A stretch of DNA of 64,000 nucleotides, from the NCBI RefSeq assembly GCF_016405855.1, contig NZ_JAEFCA010000002.1:434001-498000 (forward strand). The letters are read 5' to 3'. Made by a program: the position numbers and the translations under genes. Below are positions 8,409-16,959 of the stretch, in pieces. Source of the DNA: Flavobacterium sp. IB48. Its GTDB lineage: Bacteria > Bacteroidota > Bacteroidia > Flavobacteriales > Flavobacteriaceae. Positions within the stretch are counted from its first letter, which is position 1. Each line of letters starts with the position of its first letter. The notes under the pieces were generated by a model, which made no database searches, had not been told where the DNA came from, and saw nothing but the letters and a program-made list of their open reading frames with translations.

Positions 8409-9833
8409 TTATTTGGCATCAAACCATAATTTGGTTGTCAATAAATCTTTTCCTTGATCTGCAACAGCTGCTTGATAACTTGCTCCGTTAAGAGATTGTT
8501 CTGTTCCAGGATAGAAAAGACGCGAAGGTAATTTTCCGTCCAAAACAGTTGCAGGACCAGCTGTTAATACAGGGTAGTCTAGTCTTCTCCACTCTGTAAA
8601 GGCATCAAGACCTTGTCCGAAGAAAGAAATCCATTTTTGCGTCCCAATCGATTTTGCATAATTTGATGCATCGTATTTCACACTTGCCTGATCAAGATAA
8701 GTTGAAATAGTTGCCGCATTTGTAATTCCAAACTGATTCAAAGATGCTGTAATAGCATTTTTATAATACTGTTCTGCATCTCCAGAAATATACCCGCGGG
8801 CTGCAGCTTCTGCAAGATTAAATAATGTTTCTGAGTAAGAAGCAATTACAGCAGGAGAAGCCGATGTTAAGAAATAAGTTCCTGGTTTTGATGTTTTAGC
8901 AAAACCTTGACTATTAGCATCACTATTTGACAATCCGTTAGCACCGCCAACATATTTTCCAACGCTTGCATCAGAAGGCAATTGAGCAAAAACAGGCAAA
9001 CGAGGATCTGATAATGCGTATAATTGATCTACCATAGTTTTTGAAATACGGAAATCATCTCTAGTTTCAAACCAAGCCGAAGCTGGATTTTGCTGCGGTG
9101 AGCTTGTATAAACAAATTGAAATGTTTCAGAATTGCTGCTAATTAATCCGCCTGCATCGCTTGTCGCATCAATTGCTGCTTGTTTAGCTAAAACAGGTTC
9201 TTTGTCCGAAATTCTCAAAGCAATACGCAAACGAAGCGAGTTTACCAGTTTTTTCCATTTCAAAATATCACCTTTATAAGCCAAATCACCAGTAACCGAA
9301 CCATTTGCTGGATTTAACAAAGATTGCGCTTGTTTTAAATCTTCAAGCAAACCAGTATATACTTCTTTTTGTGTATTGTATGCAGGTGTTACTTTCTGAC
9401 CAGCTTCTTTGTACGGAATATTTCCGTAAGCATCTGTCAGCAATAAAAAGGTCCAAGAACGTAATGTTAATGCAATTCCTTTATAATTTGAATTTGCCTG
9501 AGCATCTGGAAATTTTAAAATCGTATTCAAATCTGTAATTAGAGTCGAATATCCCTTATCCCATAATGCTGTGAAAGAAGTATTTGAAACATCGTAACGA
9601 TCTGGTTCTGTATATTGAATTTTAGCCCAATGCTGCACAAACAGCAAAGTAGAGTTAAAATTGTTTGCATCTCCCCAATACAAATCGGCACCTTGTTTTA
9701 GTGTACCTGTCAAAAGATATGGAGCAAGCGGCGTTTCAGTTGCATTTGGATTTTTATTAATATCGTCCAAAGTATCACTGCAAGAGCTCAGTGTCAATGC
9801 AAACAGTATTGTATATGATAGTTTTTTTAGCAT
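8409..9833 (-). CDS. SusD/RagB-like nutrient-binding outer-membrane lipoprotein
   Basis: A 474-residue surface lipoprotein. A lipobox (LFALTLSSC) ends at about residue 18 and is followed by SDTLDDINKNPN, typical of the SusD-like subgroup with a D-x-x-N-x-N-P start. The body carries SusD helical features (YKGIALTLRSWTFLLLTDAYGNIPY). It caps the SusC-like barrel and binds the substrate outside the cell; the substrate may be a glycan or peptide and cannot be told. It follows the SusC gene by 12 bp on the same strand. No glycoside hydrolase, sulfatase or sigma/anti-sigma pair lies nearby, so the pair is an orphan. Confidence 0.93.
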   Translation of the reverse strand: MLKKLSYTILFALTLSSCSDTLDDINKNPNATETPLAPYLLTGTLKQGADLYWGDANNFNSTLLFVQHWAKIQYTEPDRYDVSNTSFTALWDKGYSTLITDLNTILKFPDAQANSNYKGIALTLRSWTFLLLTDAYGNIPYKEAGQKVTPAYNTQKEVYTGLLEDLKQAQSLLNPANGSVTGDLAYKGDILKWKKLVNSLRLRIALRISDKEPVLAKQAAIDATSDAGGLISSNSETFQFVYTSSPQQNPASAWFETRDDFRISKTMVDQLYALSDPRLPVFAQLPSDASVGKYVGGANGLSNSDANSQGFAKTSKPGTYFLTSASPAVIASYSETLFNLAEAAARGYISGDAEQYYKNAITASLNQFGITNAATISTYLDQASVKYDASNYAKSIGTQKWISFFGQGLDAFTEWRRLDYPVLTAGPATVLDGKLPSRLFYPGTEQSLNGASYQAAVADQGKDLLTTKLWFDAK

Positions 9834-9845
9834 GATTCCGAGTTT

Positions 9846-12800
9846 TTAAAATTTAACGTTAAGATTTAAACTGAAATTTCTAGTTGTTGGCAAAGCTAAA
9901 CTTTCCAATCCTTGTGCATTTCCAGTGTTGAAAGCTGTTTCAGGATCAATATTTGGCGCATCTTTGTAAATAAAGAATAAGTTACGTCCAGCAGCAGTAA
10001 GGCTTGCTCCTTCTAATCCAAGTTTTTTAACTAGCTTTTTATTAAAATTATAAGAAAGCTTTATCTCTCTCATTTTTACGAAAGTCGAACTGTAGATGTA
10101 CGCCTCGCTAATGTTGTATGATGCCTTATAATATTCCTGAGCGCTAATCACTTTATTATTAGGTGTTCCGTCAGCAAATACACCTCCGAAAATCATTCCA
10201 TCATCATAAACTGTTACACCACTTGGAGCGGCACCGCCCGTTACTAAAGTTTTCGGATTAGCAGTATTGTCTCCTGGATAATAATAGCTTAAACCACCGT
10301 TTTCAGCACCACGTCCTGGAAGAGTCTGCGCTAAAACTCCTGTATAGTTTCCTGTTCTATTAGTTCCAGAGAAAAGCTCACCACCAACACTTGCATCAAT
10401 AAGGAATGAAAGTTCAAGATTTTTGTAAGTCAAAGTATTCGTAAGACCTGCTAAGTAATCTGGAGTATAATGTCCTAAAACTCTTTTTGTCGGATCTGCT
10501 TTTGGAAGACCATTTGCTCCTACTACAATATTTCCGCTTGCATCACGCTCGTAAGCTGTACCATAAAGTGCTCCGTAAGCTTGCCCTACAGATGCCAATA
10601 CATCTACACCTCCAGAAGAACCAATTGTATAGTTTTTAATGTCTCCTGCATAATCTAAAATTTCAACTTTACTTTTGTTTTTAGAATAATTTAAAGCCAC
10701 ATTCCACTTAAAGTTTTCAGTTTGAATAGGATTTCCATCCAACTGTATTTCAATACCTTGGTTATTAATTTTTCCTGCATTGATTAACTGCGAAGTATAA
10801 CCGCTAGCAGCTGTAGTTTTTATTTCTAAAATCTGATCAAAACTATTTGTGTTGTAATAAGCTACATCAAAATGAAGTCTGTTTTTCCAGAAAGAAGCTT
10901 CAAGACCTACTTCAGTAGAACGAGTTGTTTCAGGTTTCAAATTTTCATTTAGTTTTCTTTGAGACGACGTTTGAATCGGATTTCCGTCAAATGCGGTTTG
11001 GAAATTGTAAACCGTAGCCAATTGATACGGATCTGCATCGTTACCTACTTCAGACCATCCTCCGCGAAGCTTTAAGAAATCGAGTGTATTGCTTTTAATA
11101 TTTAATGCATCTGTTAAAACCACACTTCCGTTAATAGACGGATAGAAATAAGAACGGTTGCTGCTTGGTAATGTAGATGACCAATCGTTACGTGCTGTAA
11201 CGTTTAAGAAAGCATAGTTTCTAAAACCAAACTGAGCCGAAGCGTAAGCACTGTAAACTCTCAATTTAGATAATGAATTTGATGATGTTAACGGATCTCT
11301 AGAGTTTGTTAAAGTATACAAATCTGGGACTGCTAAACGCGGTGCTTTCTGATAGTTATTGGCATCGCTATGGTTACGAATGTTAAATCCAGCAAGCGCA
11401 TCAACAGTAAAATCGTCGTTAAGCTGTTTTGTATATTGAAATATACCTTCAGTATTTTGCTCATTTACTGTGTAAGCATCTTCTGCATACGACCCGAAAG
11501 GAGTTCCATTTGTACCGTATTTGATCGTGTATTTTCTGCGGTCGTTATAATAATCAACTCCCGTACGGAATCTGAAATTTAATCCTTCTGCCAATTTCGC
11601 GTCTAAATGGATATCTCCAATTAAACGATTACGTTGTTGGCTTGTTGTATTGTAATACGCATTCCAATATGGGTTGCTATAATAGCTGTTATTCCAGTTG
11701 GTATTTCTATCTTTTTCCAATTCATTAATATCAACCTGACGTCCAAACCAAAGAAACTGAAGCATTACACCCGCAGCACGTCCTCCTAACGGACCACCTG
11801 GCAATTGTGGAGCATCTGTTACGATATAATTTGCATTAACCCCCACTTTTACGTTTTCAGAAATCTGATAATTGGTGTTAATAGAAAAGTTTGTTTTGTT
11901 TATTTCAGTGTTCGGTACAGTTCCAAGTTGTTTTTGGTTATTTACACCTAAACGGAAATCTGATTTCTCGTTTGCTTTTGCAATAGAAACACTATTGTCA
12001 TAAGTAAGTCCTGTATTAAAGAAATCTTTCACGTTATTTGGATGTGCAACAAAAGGAACAGCTTCTCCTTTAGAATAAAATTGCGGAATAAGGCGTCCGT
12101 CCAATCTTGGTCCCCAGCTTTCGTCAACACCATCATTAACTCCTCCTCCTTTACCGTCAACGTAACTAAATTTTCCATTAGAACCCTGTCCGAAACTATT
12201 CTGAAAAGAAGGTAAAGTAGCTACTTGAGAAACTGTTATACCGGTATTAAAAGTAACTCCATAACCTCCTTTTTGTCCTTTACCAGATTTTGTTGTAATA
12301 AGCACAACACCATGTGCAGCACGTGATCCGTAAAGAGCAGCAGCGTTTGGCCCTTTCAAAACAGTCAACGTTTCAATATCCTGCGGATTCAAATCGGCAA
12401 TTGCATTTCTGAAATCACGAGTAGCACCACCAAAATTCAATTGCGAGTTATCTACAGGAACTCCATCTACCACAAAAAGCGGTTGGTTATTTCCTGCAAT
12501 AGAAGTTTCTCCACGAATAATAATACGAGAAGATCCCATATCTCCTTGCGAGTTTGTAATACGTACACCAGCAACTTTACCAGAAAGTGCGTTCAAGAAG
12601 TTGGTTTCTTTTGTTGTTGCCAGTTCTTTTCCTTTTACTGCTTGAGTAGTATATCCTAACGATTTCTTTTCTTTCGAAATTCCAAGAGCAGTAACCACTA
12701 CTTCAGATAAAGCATTTTGCTCTTCGTCTAGATCAATTGTAATATCGTTTTTGTTTACTACAACTTCTTGCTTTTTATATCCTAAATAACTAATTAAAAG

Positions 12801-13037
12801 CACATAAGGAAATTTTTGTCCAGTTTGAAAATAGAACTTTCCATCTGTATCTGTAATAACACCATGCGTAGTTCCTTGAATCGTTACCGAAGCTCCAATA
12901 ATTGGCTCTTTTGTAACAGCATCTACTACTGTCCCTTCCAGTTTAGACTGGATTAGCGGCTTTGTCTCTTGAGCTGTAACCCCGATGGAAATCAACAAAA
13001 TACATAGCCAAGTATATCTTTCTAATTTTTTTTTCAT
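9846..13037 (-). CDS. SusC/RagA family TonB-linked outer-membrane transporter
   Basis: A 1063-residue TonB-dependent barrel. After a signal peptide (ending near ITAQE-type residue 23) come a carboxypeptidase-like regulatory domain (LEGTVVDAVTKEPIIGASV, about residues 34-110), a short signature (GISKEKKSLGYTTQ), the plug domain (DIETLTVLKGPNAAALYGSR near 230) and a barrel ending in aromatic Phe (NLNVKF). It imports a substrate captured by the partner SusD-like lipoprotein 12 bp downstream. The promoter lies about 390 bp upstream, giving an unusually long leader. Length is normal for the family. Confidence 0.95.
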   Translation of the reverse strand: MKKKLERYTWLCILLISIGVTAQETKPLIQSKLEGTVVDAVTKEPIIGASVTIQGTTHGVITDTDGKFYFQTGQKFPYVLLISYLGYKKQEVVVNKNDITIDLDEEQNALSEVVVTALGISKEKKSLGYTTQAVKGKELATTKETNFLNALSGKVAGVRITNSQGDMGSSRIIIRGETSIAGNNQPLFVVDGVPVDNSQLNFGGATRDFRNAIADLNPQDIETLTVLKGPNAAALYGSRAAHGVVLITTKSGKGQKGGYGVTFNTGITVSQVATLPSFQNSFGQGSNGKFSYVDGKGGGVNDGVDESWGPRLDGRLIPQFYSKGEAVPFVAHPNNVKDFFNTGLTYDNSVSIAKANEKSDFRLGVNNQKQLGTVPNTEINKTNFSINTNYQISENVKVGVNANYIVTDAPQLPGGPLGGRAAGVMLQFLWFGRQVDINELEKDRNTNWNNSYYSNPYWNAYYNTTSQQRNRLIGDIHLDAKLAEGLNFRFRTGVDYYNDRRKYTIKYGTNGTPFGSYAEDAYTVNEQNTEGIFQYTKQLNDDFTVDALAGFNIRNHSDANNYQKAPRLAVPDLYTLTNSRDPLTSSNSLSKLRVYSAYASAQFGFRNYAFLNVTARNDWSSTLPSSNRSYFYPSINGSVVLTDALNIKSNTLDFLKLRGGWSEVGNDADPYQLATVYNFQTAFDGNPIQTSSQRKLNENLKPETTRSTEVGLEASFWKNRLHFDVAYYNTNSFDQILEIKTTAASGYTSQLINAGKINNQGIEIQLDGNPIQTENFKWNVALNYSKNKSKVEILDYAGDIKNYTIGSSGGVDVLASVGQAYGALYGTAYERDASGNIVVGANGLPKADPTKRVLGHYTPDYLAGLTNTLTYKNLELSFLIDASVGGELFSGTNRTGNYTGVLAQTLPGRGAENGGLSYYYPGDNTANPKTLVTGGAAPSGVTVYDDGMIFGGVFADGTPNNKVISAQEYYKASYNISEAYIYSSTFVKMREIKLSYNFNKKLVKKLGLEGASLTAAGRNLFFIYKDAPNIDPETAFNTGNAQGLESLALPTTRNFSLNLNVKF

Positions 13038-13422
13038 TACTTTGTTTTAGTTTAATAAATAAGGCGAGCAAAGACAGCTTTATGCTATTCTAGCTTTCCT
13101 TTTAGAGATGACAAATTTCTTTTAAGCTTCTACCATTTCTGCTGCAACAGAAATGGTTTTTTCTTTTATCTGCAGCACATTCGTTTTTTCATTTTTACTT
13201 TTTTTTGGATTACTATTATTTTAAATTGGCCTATAAAATTTTTAACCCCTATTTGGGATCATGTTTCTTAAAATTTATAATGAATTAAAAAAAGAGGAAT
13301 TTTAACCTTAGAATGCATCAGGATGAAAACGGCCTAATGCGTTTGCTTTTTTCAGAATGAAATATTGTGGTTCTAATCTCTGGCTTTTAACTTATTTTTT
13401 AAACTCTACTAATTTGATAGAA
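13038..13422 (-). other. Long 5' leader of the susCD-like operon, with hairpin
   Basis: The best promoter lies at 13423-13453, so nearly 380 nt of untranslated RNA should precede the SusC start. The leader holds a hairpin at 13133-13157 with a perfect 9-bp stem (CCATTTCTG / CAGAAATGG) and a 6-nt loop. No open frame of note was seen. The rest of the intergenic stretch up to 13631 is AT-rich and featureless. Confidence 0.5.
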
Positions 13423-13453
13423 CAAAGGTATGTTAAAAATTTTAGTTCCCAAA
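13423..13453 (-). promoter_or_regulatory. Promoter of the susCD-like operon
   Basis: Read on the minus strand, TTTG (13450-13453) is followed by a 19-bp spacer and TACCTTTG (13423-13430), a full match to the Bacteroidota housekeeping promoter form TTTG-N19-TAnnTTTG. Confidence 0.75.
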
Positions 13454-13631
13454 TTTTAATTAAACTTTTTGCAAAAAAAATGTTAACTACTTTTTAAAAC
13501 ACAACCTAAACACTTAATAACAAAATAGTTATTAAAAACAGCTGTTTTTAGGATTTTATAAGAATTGTACTAAAAGCATAAAAATTTGAAAGTAGTTTTT
13601 ACCTTTTTTAAGTCTATCTTAGTAAAGTTTA

Positions 13632-13672
13632 AACCAAAAAAAAACTCCAAGATCATAAGACCTTGGAGTTTC
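13632..13672 (-). terminator. Rho-independent terminator
   Basis: On the minus strand AAACTCCAAGGTC folds with GATCTTGGAGTTT and runs into a stretch of nine T. It lies 20 bp past the stop of the small secreted protein gene. Confidence 0.85.
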
Positions 13673-13692
13673 TATTTTTTATTTCTAATTTA

Positions 13693-14136
13693 TTATAGCT
13701 CGTTGAACTCGTGTAGAGATTTCAATGTAGTTTCGTAGAATAAAATTGCGGCGATAAGATTTCCTTTATCAGAGTAAGGCATCATTTTTCTTTGAAACTC
13801 TACTGTAGTATCTAAGAAACTTGTTGTTCCTAACGCCTGTCCATCTAATATTTTTTTATTGTCAGCTGTATCAGGAATACCTAAATCTGCCATTGTAACA
13901 CCCGGTTTTGTAACCAAAGCAATGTAAGGAAGCGTTTTTACTAAAACTTTAATACGTTCAATGTACAATTCTAAAAGCTCTCCTTTTTGCATACCACTTA
14001 ATTCTTTTTGATCATGGTATTTGCGAATTAAAGCTGTTGTACTAATGATACTTCTTGGTGCATTTTTTGCCTGTGCAGAGACAGCAGCAGTTGTCAAGAA
14101 GAAAAGTGCACATAATAAAATAATTTTACTCTTCAT
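13693..14136 (-). CDS. Small secreted protein of unknown function
   Basis: A 147-residue exported protein that I do not recognise. The ATG at 14136 is preferred because it opens directly into a signal peptide (MKSKIILLCALFFLTTAAVSAQA); a longer frame to 14196 exists but adds a lysine- and phenylalanine-rich stretch before it. The mature part is mostly helical and has no cysteine. A TAATTTTG box lies about 80 bp upstream (14217-14224). It is a single-gene unit with its own terminator. Confidence 0.75.
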   Translation of the reverse strand: MKSKIILLCALFFLTTAAVSAQAKNAPRSIISTTALIRKYHDQKELSGMQKGELLELYIERIKVLVKTLPYIALVTKPGVTMADLGIPDTADNKKILDGQALGTTSFLDTTVEFQRKMMPYSDKGNLIAAILFYETTLKSLHEFNEL

Positions 14137-14309
14137 TTTCTTATAGATTTGGTTCTTGAATAAAAACAAAAATATATAAATTAACTTAAAATCCAACTTT
14201 TGGAGGTTGTTTTTGCCAAAATTATAATAATCTTTTAATCTGAATAAGTAAAATAGTACACCAAAACTATAGAATTAAAGGATTTTTAGTGCCAAAAATT
14301 CTTTTCTAT

Positions 14310-14945
14310 TTACGTCTTAATAATTCTAAAACGTCCCGGATATTTTATCCAAATACTTTTTTTATTTCCGTAGTAATCCATAAAATCTTCACATACAAAA
14401 ACAGCATGCGCTTTTGACCATGCCACAACACCGCAGTACTCGCTTCCAGATTGTCTTTTTAATTTCTGAATTTGCTTGCCTAATTTGAATCCTAAATATT
14501 TATAGATGGTTGGAGTATATACAGTACCTTCTTCTAATTCTTCTAAAGCTTTCTCAAAAGTAGGTTCTTTATCAATAATTTGCATGTATTTTGCCATTAC
14601 AGCATATGTCAGAACAGCATAATCACGTATTTTTTCGCTATCGCAATTATCTTTAATATAAACAAAACCTGCCGATTTTCTAGCTTTTGTGACTTCGCTG
14701 CTATCTAAATTAAAAGTTGCATTATTTTTTAATGTAATACGATAAGAATCATTGTTCAATTTTTCACTTTCAAAAAGATTATCTAAGCCGTATACATTTA
14801 AAGAAGCTTTAATAAATGCTATAGACGAACAATTTGTGCGTTCTCCTTGCTTAAAACTTTCAAATATTTTATCAGAACTCAATTGCGAGTAGGAACTTGA
14901 ACAAACAAACATTAAAAGTAAAAAAACTGAAGTAAACGATTTCAT
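14310..14945 (-). CDS. Secreted protein of unknown function, possibly papain-fold
   Basis: A 211-residue protein with a signal peptide (MKSFTSVFLLLMFVCSSSYSQ). I do not recognise a named family. A Cys at the start of a helix (ERTNCSSIAFIKASL, near residue 38) and a late His followed by a hydrophobic strand (KAHAVFV near 174, then Asp) recall the order of the catalytic residues in papain-like cysteine peptidases. That is only a resemblance. It stands alone between two small genes on the same strand. Confidence 0.65.
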   Translation of the reverse strand: MKSFTSVFLLLMFVCSSSYSQLSSDKIFESFKQGERTNCSSIAFIKASLNVYGLDNLFESEKLNNDSYRITLKNNATFNLDSSEVTKARKSAGFVYIKDNCDSEKIRDYAVLTYAVMAKYMQIIDKEPTFEKALEELEEGTVYTPTIYKYLGFKLGKQIQKLKRQSGSEYCGVVAWSKAHAVFVCEDFMDYYGNKKSIWIKYPGRFRIIKT

Positions 14946-15088
14946 GCCTTGTATTATATATTATTCCTCAATTATTATTGAAGAAACTGTATTAGATTTA
15001 TACAAATCTATAAAAAACCAATCAATTTGTTTATATCTTCACTTTTATCTATTAAAAAAGTCGCTGTAAAACAATAAAAAGCAAATAA

Positions 15089-15119
15089 AAAACGCCTCAA
15101 AATTAACTTGAGACGTTTT
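15089..15119 (-). terminator. Rho-independent terminator after the 67-residue gene
   Basis: On the minus strand AAACGTCTCAA pairs with TTGAGGCGTTT and is followed by a T-rich tail. It begins 4 bp beyond the stop at 15123, which supports that small gene being real. Confidence 0.8.
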
Positions 15120-15122
15120 ACT

Positions 15123-15326
15123 TTATTCTTTTTCTTCATTATTCAACTTATCATCGAGTTCAGGTTCTTGACCTTTAAACTTTTTAGTGTCGACATCATA
15201 ATTTTCATCATTTGTCAAAACTTCGTCATGTTCTTTATATTGATGTTTTCTCGTGTCATTTCGATGATCTCCTCCACCCTGTTGTTTAGGATTCGGGTTT
15301 TTCTGGGTTTGATTATTCTTTTCCAT
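15123..15326 (-). CDS. Small highly charged hydrophilic protein
   Basis: A 67-residue protein rich in Lys, Asp, Glu, Asn and Gln with almost no hydrophobic residues (NQTQKNPNPKQQGGGDHRND at the start), so probably disordered. I do not recognise a family; the composition is like that of stress-associated hydrophilic proteins. The ATG at 15326 follows an A-rich stretch typical of Flavobacterium starts, and a clean terminator follows the stop. An overlapping 81-residue frame on the other strand is hydrophobic and Phe/Ile-rich and is rejected. Confidence 0.7.
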   Translation of the reverse strand: MEKNNQTQKNPNPKQQGGGDHRNDTRKHQYKEHDEVLTNDENYDVDTKKFKGQEPELDDKLNNEEKE

Positions 15327-15490
15327 AATTTTTCGTTTTTAAATGATTTTTAAAATTACCTCAAATACAATAGTTTGACTTATATAATCATTTTTAAAAA
15401 TTATAAAATAAACCTTTTATTGTGGAGACAAATCCTTGCTTCTGGATAAAATATTTATTTTTACTTCTAATAACTCAAAACAAACAGTCC

Positions 15491-16873
15491 ATGAACTTTC
15501 TGAATTTCTTCAAAAAACATAATAGCGAGAAACAACAAAATAAAAATTCAGAATCGACTGCCTCAAAATACTCTAATCTATTTTATACAACTCAAATAGA
15601 TAATTTAACTGCAAACGATAAAGAATATCAAAATATTAGCATAAATAAGAATATATCTGATTTTTTTTTCGAAAATGAAATAGGCTATAATTATTCATTT
15701 TACGAAAATTTTATAGGCTCGCAATCAATTAAAGAAGATGAAAAAATTGATTTTATTGAAAAAGAACTTCAAAACGATGAACATTTAATTCCGTTTTTAA
15801 AACAATTTGATTTTTTATTTTTAGAAGAAGAATCAAAATTAAAGCGTTACATCAATCATTTGCAAAACACTCCCGAAAAATTCTCTTTTGATTTTTTTGA
15901 ATTTACTTTAAAAAACAAACTTGAGAATTGTTACGAAGAAATTCAGAAGTACTTAAAAAACAGAAACAATGGCAAAAAATATTTCTATGAAACTTCAATC
16001 CCGATCGTTCTTTTTGATTTAGGTTTTAAAGAAGATTCTTTTATTCTACTAAAATTATTTGTAAACGAATATTTTGAGGGCAAAATTGACTCTATAAATG
16101 ATGAATCATTTTTTGAAGAAACTAATCCGTTTGCTTATTTAGCATTAAATAATATGGCATTTCAAGCTGAAATAACAGAATTAGCATTTTCATACTTCGC
16201 GTCAAGTCATTTAGACAATCATTATTGTCTCAAAAAGTTTTTGTTCTATACTGACAAGAATAAGTTCTTTACTATTATGCTAAATCAATACCAACTTACT
16301 CCTGAAGATATTAGTAATGATCCTGGATTTATAAAGAATGACATTAACTGGAACAAACATCTTTATAGCCCATTTTTAAAATCATTATCAATCAGCAATT
16401 TTGATCAATATTTGGCTGAAACCACTTATAATGGTGAAATTTTAGTCAAAACTAAACTAAACACTTCCTTATTTGATACCTCAATTGCATCTTATCCTTT
16501 AAATTACGAACTTTTCTTTAATACTTATATTGCAAAATTATTGTTCAAAAAAAATATAAAAGGAAGATTCTATCAAAATGCTGAATTGTTTGGAGATCCA
16601 AGATATAGTCAGGGTTCTTATGGCTATACTTTAAATTTTGTTGTCGAAGAACAAGTTTTTTCTATTTATTTTGAAACCGAAACAAACTGGTTGGAAGTAA
16701 AACCTTTCATAAAATTATTAAATACGGCACTAAAAACGATACATTCAGAGTTTCGATTTTTCTTTTTAGTCGAAGATGTAGATTGTAATTTAATTCTAGA
16801 AAAACCAGATGATGTTGTTGATTTTATTAAAGATTTAAATTTTGAAACTACTGTACTTAGAAAATCAATTTAA
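15491..16873 (+). CDS. Hypothetical protein, 460 residues
   Basis: A soluble protein that I do not recognise. The ATG at 15491 is chosen (MNFLNFFKKHNSEKQQ); an upstream GTG would add 23 residues that look non-coding. There is no signal peptide after the amphipathic start. The protein is rich in Phe, Asn, Lys and acidic residues, with a helical N-terminal half and a C-terminal part of beta character (YSQGSYGYTLNFVVEEQVF). The codon use is strongly AT-biased compared with the monooxygenase gene that follows. It is probably cytosolic; the role is unknown. Confidence 0.75.
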   Translation: MNFLNFFKKHNSEKQQNKNSESTASKYSNLFYTTQIDNLTANDKEYQNISINKNISDFFFENEIGYNYSFYENFIGSQSIKEDEKIDFIEKELQNDEHLIPFLKQFDFLFLEEESKLKRYINHLQNTPEKFSFDFFEFTLKNKLENCYEEIQKYLKNRNNGKKYFYETSIPIVLFDLGFKEDSFILLKLFVNEYFEGKIDSINDESFFEETNPFAYLALNNMAFQAEITELAFSYFASSHLDNHYCLKKFLFYTDKNKFFTIMLNQYQLTPEDISNDPGFIKNDINWNKHLYSPFLKSLSISNFDQYLAETTYNGEILVKTKLNTSLFDTSIASYPLNYELFFNTYIAKLLFKKNIKGRFYQNAELFGDPRYSQGSYGYTLNFVVEEQVFSIYFETETNWLEVKPFIKLLNTALKTIHSEFRFFFLVEDVDCNLILEKPDDVVDFIKDLNFETTVLRKSI

Positions 16874-16959
16874 TTAACTCTTCTACGCCTCCATATTATC
16901 TTAAAATAGCTTCTGAAAAATAATGCTAATTTTGCTTCATTATAATTACAGTAAAAATT

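Noticed and set aside
8409..13037. Complete polysaccharide utilization locus
   Set aside because: Only the SusC/SusD pair is present; no carbohydrate-active enzyme, sulfatase, hybrid two-component system or ECF sigma factor lies in the flanks.
15108..15353. 81-residue hydrophobic frame on the plus strand
   Set aside because: It is antisense to the small hydrophilic gene at 15123-15326, which has its own terminator; the Phe/Ile-rich sequence is the mirror of Lys/Asn/Asp codons.
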